NCBI GenBank assembly: GCA_023846275.1 | Contig: CM043868.1 | Coordinates: 1,507,153 to 1,571,152, forward strand | From: Vanilla planifolia | Taxonomy: Eukaryota; Streptophyta; Magnoliopsida; Asparagales; Orchidaceae | Reading direction: 5' to 3' | Length of the DNA stretch: 64,000 nt | Shown: in pieces, positions 56,000 through 64,000 of the stretch | How the letters are laid out: each line of letters begins with the position of its first letter | How positions within the stretch are numbered: the stretch's first letter is position 1 | Notes under the pieces: generated by a model | Told to the model about the DNA's origin: nothing | Databases searched by the model: none | The model's input: only the letters and a program-made list of their open reading frames with translations | Position numbers and translations under genes: made by a program

Positions 56000-58510
56000 G
56001 AATTAGTAAGAACAAATACTACAAAAGGGAAGTGAATTATGGTATTTAAAAAAGATTAAACAAGTTTTTCCTTTTTTATTAATAAAAGAAACACTACAGT
56101 AATGTAAATTGAAATTGACAAAAACAAAAACAATAAATAATAAGGAAGTGCACATAGTAGTTTTGGGTGATTTGACCTAACTGGTGCCTAGATCTACCTA
56201 CAACCAACCTGATTGGGCTTTCATTAACCACTTCCTTTTATCACAATAAGTTGGGGTAAACCAAATATAATAATGGTGCTAACAAGATATAACAAAAAAG
56301 TTAAACTAAAATAAGTAATTATATATCTTACAAATATATACATAAAAAACTTATACCTTAAATCCTTTAAGAGCAAATGTGGCATCAAGCTTAATGAGTT
56401 AAGATGATATCAATATGAATGAAATGAGAAGGATTGTAGTAGAGCAAGAAATGTATTTTAAAAACTAGGCAAATGCTCCAATAGAGGTCTAATGAGTTTG
56501 TGTTCTTACTTTTTCTTTAGGTTTTAAATTTTAAAATTGTAATAATAGTTTATTCTCATTGAAATCAATTTATATTTTATACTAAAGCCAATCCCAATGA
56601 TAGTTATGGAGCTTACAATAACTTATTTTGCTTTCCAAATTAAAATAACCATTATGCTCTCCATATTTTGTTCCTATTAGTATGTTTTCAATAACGTATT
56701 AAGACAATAAGGCTTGAATTAGGATCGTCCTAAATGACTCTATGATATGACTTACACAAAGCAATAAAAAAGAATTCCAAGTAAGTTCCTCACATTCTAC
56801 GGCATCAATTTCCATTTAAGCACTTAAGGTCTCATAAGTATGTATTAAACAATTACATAGATCACACTAACACAATACAATTCATCTTAATAGTTTAAGA
56901 AAATTGTAAATGTTTAATGGTAGATCACCATAGTATGTTACTTGTTTTCATCAAGAGCTAAGCTCTTAGGAAAACTATATGATATGATCATATAAGAATA
57001 AGCACTTATATAGTTAGGTGATAATTAGTTAATTTAAACTTGAAGAAAAAGTTGTACACATATGATAAACATATGGTATTATTACAATATATATTAACCA
57101 TACTCTATTTTTAAGTGTTATGAATTAAATCATCATATAATAGTGAACAGAGGTTGTCATTGCATAATTAAATATTTAAAAATTCAATCTTATTAGATGA
57201 TTATTGGACTCATACAAAAAAGTATCATAATTGTATGAGAACTATGAAATCATTTTTTCTCTGAGTCCTTTGACCAATAGTAAATCATACAAGATCAATA
57301 TATAGAAATTCTTATATACTAAATAACATCAATTATATTAATTCACATACTCATATGATATACATATCATATTTGTATGACATTATAAGTGCATTACTAT
57401 TATAAGTAATTAATTTTATTATGATTTGGGTGAAAACATATTAGTATAATATTTTACTTCATATTATATGGTATGCAATTTGTAAACACAACTAAGTGAT
57501 TGTATAAGGACTATCTGGCATATGACTAAACTAATAGCAATAAAATTAGATTATACTAATATGATATAGTAACTGTAAATGTTCGACTAATATTATGCTG
57601 ATACATAAGATAAACCCTATGGGAAATAAAGTCTCTTATGAAGAAAGCTTCATACTCATACAATGTTTGTAAAAACTCAACTCTTAGAGAATTAAATGAC
57701 ATGAACAATATCAATATTTTGTAAAATCCAATTCATGTCTCTAGTCATTTGACCAAGTGGTAGTCACATCATATGATGAAGCCATTATACTTATATGATA
57801 CCATGATAATATCAAACTTCAATTATTGATTTAAGCCAATGTGATCATATAAATATGATAAGAGACATTGTATTATATGTTTATTAGGTTATAAGTAAAA
57901 TAACTTATTTTAAACCTAATTTCATTATATTAAGAGTTAACATGACTTTAAAGCATGCATGTAGTGATATTATAATTAAATTTATACAAATTAAGAAAGG
58001 TTTATAATCTGAAATGTATGTTTTAATAATACATGTAGGAAATGAATTTATTATTCCTAAGTTTTAATTTTGTACAAAATGATTGTTTCACATTCTACCT
58101 AGTTAATGTATAGTAATGCATAGCTTCATTTGGATTAATCAGGCCACAAAGAGCTTGTCTTCTTGACTTCATGATTTGAAGGTTAAGACATTCTTTAGCA
58201 AAGATCTCCGAACTTCTTCCAATAACAAAGGAAAGTTACTCAATCCAATAATTACATAAAACTTGCATGTTCATAAAAATGTCAAACATCTCATTAGTAA
58301 CAAAAAACTTAGTTTTGTGATCACCATTCTTAAGGGTACAACTATATCTCCCTTGATGATTATAAAACCAAAGTTAGAAGAAGGATATTACAATGAGATA
58401 TTAATAAGCATTAATAGTGACATGAATCTACTTGTATAAGTACCTTTTGATTTGTTCTAGAATTTGTTACATGTAAGAGTAGAAAAGTGTATGCAATTTT
58501 AGCACTTACA
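56000..58510 (-). repeat. F1 3' LTR
   Basis: It ends on the plus strand in CACTTACA (CA end; TGTAAGTGCT on the element strand) next to the polypurine tract. It aligns from about 56,005 with 62,818 onward: GTGAATTATGGTATTT / GTGAATTATGATATT, AAAAACAAAAACAATAAATA, then the AGGATCGTCCTAAATGACT block (56,721) and its partner ATCATCCCAAATGACTTT (63,546). The left edge is accurate to about 15 bp. Confidence 0.75.
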
Positions 58511-58527
58511 ATTAGCTCCCCCTAAAT
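58511..58527 (-). other. F1 polypurine tract
   Basis: The element strand reads ATTTAGGGGGAGCTAAT, abutting the 3' LTR. The position and G-rich core are as expected for plus-strand priming. Confidence 0.8.
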
Positions 58528-58739
58528 CTATGCATACAAATAACTCATATTCTCATCTATTTTAACATTCAATAAGTCATAAACCAACTGCCCCTTACTT
58601 CGTAAGTTCTAATCCAATTTTCTTCCTCACTTTGTAATCAGTCAAAGGGGTTAATCATGCTTAAGGTCAACCTAACTTTTGTAAAATCTATAAAAAATAA
58701 TTGTTTTGTAAATATATCAACTATTTAACTAAAAAAAGA

Positions 58740-59970
58740 ACAAAAGATAAATAAAAATATTTTTATTCAACATGTTCTCTAGTAAAATGATATATAATAT
58801 TATTGTGCTTAGTGAGAGAGTATTCAATAAGGTTCTTTGTTTGGATAAATTGTACTAGCATTATCACAAATATAAATAGCTACTTGTAAAATCTAAACAT
58901 ATTAACTATCATTTAATCCACAAATCTTGGGCTACATAACTTCCAACATAATTGTACTTAGCCATGATTTGGAGAGTGTAACATAATTTTACTCAAGGTT
59001 AGTCCAAGAGAGGAGAGAACCACCAATCAACTAATACATTCTAGAAGTGCTTTCTTTAATGGTTTGGCTCCATCAACATCTATATAAGCTAACAAATAAA
59101 ATCCTATTTCACCCTTAGGGAACCAAAAACCTAGTGATTTGGCATCATATTTGAAAATATATTTAATATCTAAGAGATGAGATTCTTAAAGAGTTGCTTC
59201 AAATTTTCCACACAAATTAACACTAAATATAATATCTAGTCTACTTGCAACAAGGTATAATAGTGAGCTAATCATTCTTTTAAATATTCTTAGATCAACT
59301 AATTTTCTAGCTACATCCTTGTCTAATATAATACTTATTCTTATGAAGTTTATCTTGCCCTCATGTTTTCAATTCTAAATATCTTAAGAAACTCCATCAA
59401 GAATTTATTTTGTGCAATAAAAATCTCTTCATTGGTTTTCTTAACTTGAAGTCCTAAAAAGAAGGTTGACTCACCCATCATTCTCATTTCAAACTCTTTC
59501 TTCATTAATACTAAAAACTTTCCACAATTTCATCATTTGTAGTTCTAAATAAAATATCATCAAAATCTAAAATAAACAAGGTGTTGTCAATTTTTCCTCA
59601 AACAAACCATTTCAAATAAAATATGTGCATAGTCTCTCATACTATGCACTTGGTGCTTACTCAACTCGTAAAGTGCATTCTTTAATTTGTATACATTATT
59701 TAATTCACCATGGGCCTCAAATCCTATAGGCTCTTCTACATAAACTTCTTCACTAAAGAATCCATTGAGGAATGTACTTTTAACATCCATTTATACAATA
59801 TAAAACTTTTGTTACATGCATAAGTGGCAAAAATGCTTATTTTCCCATGATGTGCAAGTGAAGCAAAGGTTTTATCTGCATCAACTCCCTTAATTGGACT
59901 ATATCCTTTTATAACTAATCTTGCTTTATTTCTAACTATTCCATTTTTATTTAAATTATTTTTGAACACC
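58740..59970 (-). pseudogene. F1 reverse transcriptase / RNase H region
   Basis: MDVKSTFLNGFFSEEVYVEE at the start of the 59,790-59,587 frame is the hallmark copia RT segment (D-V-K-S/T-A/T-F-L-N-G). An Asp-Asp box in hydrophobic context lies near 59,556. An RNase H end segment of the (T)KH-I-D-I-R-Y/H-F-x-R-(E/D)-H type is seen near 58,770-58,800. It is a fossil; the parts do not form one reading frame. Confidence 0.85.
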
Positions 59971-60599
59971 TACTTAGTACTAATAATAATTTGATCATTT
60001 GGTCTTGGTAATAAGTCGCATAATTAATTTCTTTGAAATTACTTTAATTCATTATTCATGATAGCTATCCATGAATCATCATTAAAATCTTAATCAACTA
60101 TAGATGGTTCAAATTTGAAATAAATGCAACATAATTGATTGAACTCCTAGTCTTTACCTTTTCTCTTACCTCACCTATGATCAAATCACTAAGGTGTTCT
60201 TTACAAAACTTCCATCTTTCACTTTTTGACTTTCATCCTCTACCATTCTATTTTATTCCTTAGTATTGTCAAGGATTCATCCTTAAGACTTAATTCCTAC
60301 AATTTATCTAATTAATCAAGTGATGATTGACTATAAGAAGCTTTATAAGAGGTTTCATAAAATTTCATATAAATTGTTTCTTCTATGCCTAAAGTTCTTT
60401 TGTTATATACTCTATAAGCTCTAGTAGTTATTTAAAAACTTGAAATAATTAGATTTAGAATCAAACTTATCAAAGCTATTTTTTTCATTATTTAGAATGA
60501 AACACTTGTAGTTAAATACATGAAGATGTCATATCTTTGTCTTCTTATCATATAAGAGTTCATATGATGAAATATTAAGTTATGGTCTCCTAGGTATGC

Positions 60600-61110
60600 T
60601 ATTCAATACATAACATGTAGTATTAATGGCCTTCATCCAAAAGTATTTGGTACATGATGCTCATTTAACATACACCTTGCTGCATCTAGTAATGACTTAT
60701 TCTTTCTGTTTACCACTCCATTTTTGTTTAGAGTTATTAATGATAAGAATGTATGAAAAATTCCATGTTCATTACAAAAATCAATAAATAATTTATTTAT
60801 AAACTCACCACTATTATCACTTATAATTAAAACTAAATTAATGTCATATCTCAAAAACCCCATTATTCTTTCTAAGAAATAACACCCAAGTGAATCTTGA
60901 AAAATCATCTACCCAACTAATCTGTATTTTCCACCCCTAAACTTTCAAGATGGATTTGGACAAATAAGTTAAAGTGTAATTACTCTAATGGTTTTCTAGT
61001 AGAGATTTCTTTTTTGGGCTTAAAGAGCACCTAGTTTATTTTTTTACATAGCTAAATCCACACTCATGATCATCAATCCAATGGATATTAGGTGTATCTC
61101 TAACTAAATC
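60600..61110 (-). pseudogene. F1 integrase region
   Basis: The 60,908-60,633 frame includes LVLIISDNSGEFINKLFIDF, matching the integrase R-S/D-D-x-G-E-F segment, then CNEHGIFHTFLSLIT, the usual C...GI.H..S.P.T. The family inserts element cDNA into the genome. It is a fossil. Confidence 0.8.
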
Positions 61111-61122
61111 ATACTTAATCAT

Positions 61123-61338
61123 CTACTTAAGTGAGGAATTACCTAGGTGACATAATCTCTTATGCCAAAAGTTTGAGCTATTATCATAAAATGCAAGACA
61201 TTCTAGTCTACAAGGCCTACTTATGTGCAAATATAATAGACAGGTATTATCTTTCTTATGTGCAACAATGAGAGAAAGGTTTTTTCTACAAATAATACAC
61301 TCATTAAAAATAAAAATAACAAAAAACACCTGAGTCAT
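61123..61338 (-). pseudogene. F1 GAG-pre-integrase segment
   Basis: FWHKRLCHLGNSSLK at the end of this frame is the conserved W-H-x-R-L-G/C-H-x segment of the HHCC zinc-binding part ahead of copia integrase. It is a fossil. Confidence 0.8.
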
Positions 61339-61565
61339 ATAATTGACTAGTATTTAAAAGATTATACCTAAAATCTTACACAATAAGGACTTTCATATTA
61401 TGGTATAAGACTTACTCACAGTTCCTATTCTCATAACTTTCTTCTTTGAATTATTTCAAAGGTTAACTTCACTACCATCATATTCCTTTAAGAGGAAAGC
61501 ATCCATTATTCAGATACTACACACCTATCCTAATTCTTAAAAGAAGGCTTTCCTACAAAACAAAA

Positions 61566-62790
61566 TCAAAAATTTATTTTGTGAACCCAAATCTTTTTTG
61601 GTCCACATGTACTGAAATTAACAAAATTTAAAATATCTTTTCTTACCCATACAAATTTAGGAGAACTCGGATAAAAACTATTCTCGATTTTGCAAAGAGA
61701 TGTAATATGATCAATCTTCATACAATAATTACACCTAATTCTTTGAGTAGATGAAGTATAATAAGATTTATCACAATCCAGTTTATAAAAAGGCATTAAA
61801 AATGAGCATTTATGCTTTTCAAATCATTTAATTCTCTAGTTAACATTGTATTTTTAATCATTAATGTAGCATTCTCATTTCTTGTAAGTTTTACTTAGTG
61901 TAATAATTAGCATTCTTTTCATTTAGAATTTTACTTTGTCCTAAAATAATCTTCATACTCTTACCTTAACTAGTATATCTTATAGCTAATTTCTTGTAGT
62001 TTATACAAACATCAATACATTGTTCCTTCCTTATAATAGACATTCAAGATGATGAAGAAGATATGGAGCATATCTCATCACCAAATGAACCATCAACCTT
62101 TCCATCTTTGGACACAAGACATATCAAACTCTCCTTGTTATCTTCACAAGATATTGAAATATCTAAGTCACTCCATGAGATCTTCATTGTCTCTTTCTTA
62201 TTTTATTATTTCCAAAATTTATCTACACTTTTCTTATAGAAAGGGCAATTAAGTCTAATGTGTTCAAGCAATTTACACTCATGTCAAATGGCCTCTTCAA
62301 GTTGTGACATCTTTTCCTTCAATTCTTGTCATGGCTAAATTTTCTTCTGACATTGCACTCAATATATAGTCTAAAATAAACCTTTAGAAATCAGAGCTAC
62401 CTCACTAGAAATTGGTGAGACAAATCTAAGCCAACCAAAAGCAAGAAATTATTTCATTCTTCCTTCTTGCAATCTCCATTTCATTTATGAGAAGCTCACC
62501 AATCAACTCATCTAGTGATGAAACTAAAATGTCATTTGTAATCTTTAATGCAGTCATGAAAGGATCATATTTTGTGAGAACATTCATAGACTTTTGCATA
62601 CTTATTCAAACATTGAGAATTACCTTCCAAGATAGATAAATAATCACATCATGTTTTTTAGTATAAATAATATTTAAATTTAAACAAAGGTAGATAGCTG
62701 ATGTAATGATGTTCCCTGGCACAAAGTAGCTTTTTTGTTCACAAGTGAATAAGACATGATTCTCTTGTCACTAAAAATTCTTTTTATGAT
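61566..62790 (-). pseudogene. F1 gag region with zinc knuckle
   Basis: CNYCMKIDHITSLC (61,735-61,694) is a C-x2-C-x4-H-x4-C knuckle, followed by the WVRK and KKIWVHK linkers usual ahead of protease in SIRE-type elements. The rest of gag, to the primer site, is heavily decayed. Gag would package element RNA. Confidence 0.75.
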
Positions 62791-62799
62791 AGAAACCTT

Positions 62800-62811
62800 T
62801 CTCTAATATCA
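62800..62811 (-). other. F1 primer-binding site
   Basis: The plus strand reads TCTCTAATATCA, matching 9 of 12 positions of the reverse-complemented initiator-Met tRNA site, and lies right next to the 5' LTR. Confidence 0.75.
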
Positions 62812-62812
62812 T

Positions 62813-64000
62813 ATATTAAAAAGAGTAAATATTTTATAAGAGGAGAGTGAATTATGATATTAAAATAAAAAATAATTTTTTCTTCTTTTATTTACAAGAA
62901 AAACTTTAATACAATGTAAATCCAATTAACAAAAACAAAAATAACAAATAATAAGAAAGTACACTTGCTTTTTAGATAGTTTAGCCTAATCAGTGCTTAC
63001 ATCTACTCCCAATCATCTTAAATTGGCTTCCACTAACCACACATTTTCATCACAACAAGTAAGGTTAAACATAATATAATTGTGATGCTTAGAGAAGACA
63101 ATAAAACAACATAGTAGATCTAGCTAAAATAAGTAATTATAGCTTTTACAAATAAGAACATACAAAAACCTATACCTAAAATATTTTAAAAGCAAATGTG
63201 GTAGCAAACTAAATGAGTTGAGACATTACCAATATGAATTGAATGTGAAGGATTGCAATAAACAAGAAATGTATTTTAGAAACCAATAAGATGCTCCGAT
63301 CTAAGTTTACTGAGTTTTGCATTCTTACTTTCTCTTTAAGCTTTAAGTTTTGTAATTATAACAATACTTTATTCTCATTGAAATCAATCCATATTTATAC
63401 TAAAGTCAATCTCAAAGCTAGTTATCAACCTTAAAATGGCTAATTATTCTTGCTAAAGAAGATTCAAATAGTCATTATGCTTTTAGAATTTCATTCATAT
63501 GAGTATGTTGTCAATATTATATTAAGACTATAAGGCTTGAATCAAGATCATCCCAAATGACTTTGCGATACAATTAGCACAAATCAATCAAAAAAATATA
63601 TGCTACAAGTTTGAAAAGGGTCCTTGTACTATATAATAATAATGTTTTACTATAGCTTTAAGTTTTATGAGTTTCATACTAGATAATTACACAAATCATA
63701 CTTATATAATGTAACTCATCTTAACGATTTTAGTAGATCATCTATATCTACTGGTAGATCTCTATCATATGTTGTTTATTTTCATCAAGAGTTAAAATCT
63801 CAAGAAACACCTTATAATATGATTTTATAAGATTGGGCACTTGTATAACTATGTGTTAATCAGTTAATCTAGACTTGAAAAAAATAATCATTCATATATG
63901 ATAAACCAATTATAGTAGTATAATAGTTATTTACCAAACTTTATTTTAAATGTCATGAAGTATGTCATCATATTAGAATGAAACATAGTTTGTTATTATA
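62813..64000 (-). repeat. F1 5' LTR (partial, runs off window)
   Basis: It aligns with the first 1.15 kb of the 3' LTR (56,005-57,150), including the TTAATTTAAACTTGAA / TTAATCTAGACTTGAA block and AGTGTTATGAA / ATGTCATGAAG. By eye the two LTRs differ at perhaps a fifth of positions, so the insertion is old. Confidence 0.8.

Larger units (their letters stand above)
56000..64000 (-). mobile_element. Element F1: fossil Ty1/copia retrotransposon, cut by window end
   Basis: On the minus strand (right to left): 5' LTR (from 62,813 beyond 64,000), primer site, gag, protease/GAG-pre-integrase, integrase, RT, RNase H, polypurine tract, 3' LTR (58,510 to about 56,000). The integrase-before-RT order defines copia. 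This is the most complete LTR element in the window and keeps all parts in order, but it is broken many times and cannot be coding. Expected full length is about 9.3 kb if both LTRs are about 2.5 kb. Confidence 0.85.

Noticed and set aside
1-64000. tRNA or rRNA genes, CRISPR arrays, bacterial-type operons, organelle DNA insertions
   Set aside because: None seen. No tRNA T-loop/anticodon pattern, no regularly spaced identical repeats with unique spacers, no GC-richer conserved blocks of plastid or rRNA type.

Overview
This is plant nuclear intergenic DNA: 64 kb of mostly transposable-element remains, with no host gene that I can defend. By eye it is about 70% or more A+T, with few CpG and few CAG/CTG words. 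The longest open frames are about 60-120 codons, and none is an intact gene. Every protein that can be named is a retrotransposon part: plant L1-type LINE proteins (DUF4283 ORF1, endonuclease, reverse transcriptase, RNase H), Ty1/copia proteins of the SIRE/Maximus-like kind with long LTRs, and one Ty3/gypsy RNase H fragment. Copia primer-binding sites match the initiator-Met tRNA. Old, unpurged, AT-decayed copia and LINE copies suit a large-genome plant. A gymnosperm such as a gnetophyte is one guess, but the sequence alone does not settle it.

Layout, left to right. At 1-2.9 kb there is a degenerate repeat pair, an unrecognised protein-like stretch, then plain AT-rich DNA. A Gypsy-like LTR piece (family D) lies at about 2.9-3.9 kb. 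From 4.2 to 12.2 kb runs a plus-strand copia fossil (C1) with both LTRs, a primer site, gag and a polypurine tract, but almost no pol. Its 5' LTR carries a 0.42-kb tandem duplication and a 12-copy minisatellite. At 12.2-14.4 kb is the gag and 5' LTR of a minus-strand copia (E1). A nearly full-length minus-strand LINE lies at 15.6-20.0 kb. From 23.7 to 32.4 kb is a nested cluster: one minus-strand copia (A2) whose left LTR was split by a compact non-coding LTR element (B, with TG...CA ends and a GACAA target duplication), and whose right LTR was split by a probable solo LTR. An LTR-like stretch with a TATA box lies at 33.7-35.2 kb, and a plus-strand LINE with endonuclease, RT and RNase H at 35.4-39.1 kb. 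A second D-family LTR lies at 40.7-42.8 kb. At 44.3-47.6 kb is another minus-strand copia (E3; gag and 5' LTR). From 47.6 to 55.9 kb little is recognised, apart from a 109-bp tandem duplication, a pair of 347-bp direct repeats and a GC-richer unknown stretch. The window ends in a minus-strand copia (F1, about 56.0 kb to beyond 64 kb) with gag-to-RNase H order, primer site and polypurine tract; its 5' LTR runs off the end.

E1, A2, E3 and F1 belong to one LTR family, all on the minus strand. Nothing here forms a working operon or pathway; the story is layered insertion followed by mutational decay. I found no convincing new biological system. The most informative items are the cleanly bounded element B, the nested LTR cluster, the LTR minisatellite with its dimeric unit, and the unidentified repeat pair at 50.6/51.8 kb.
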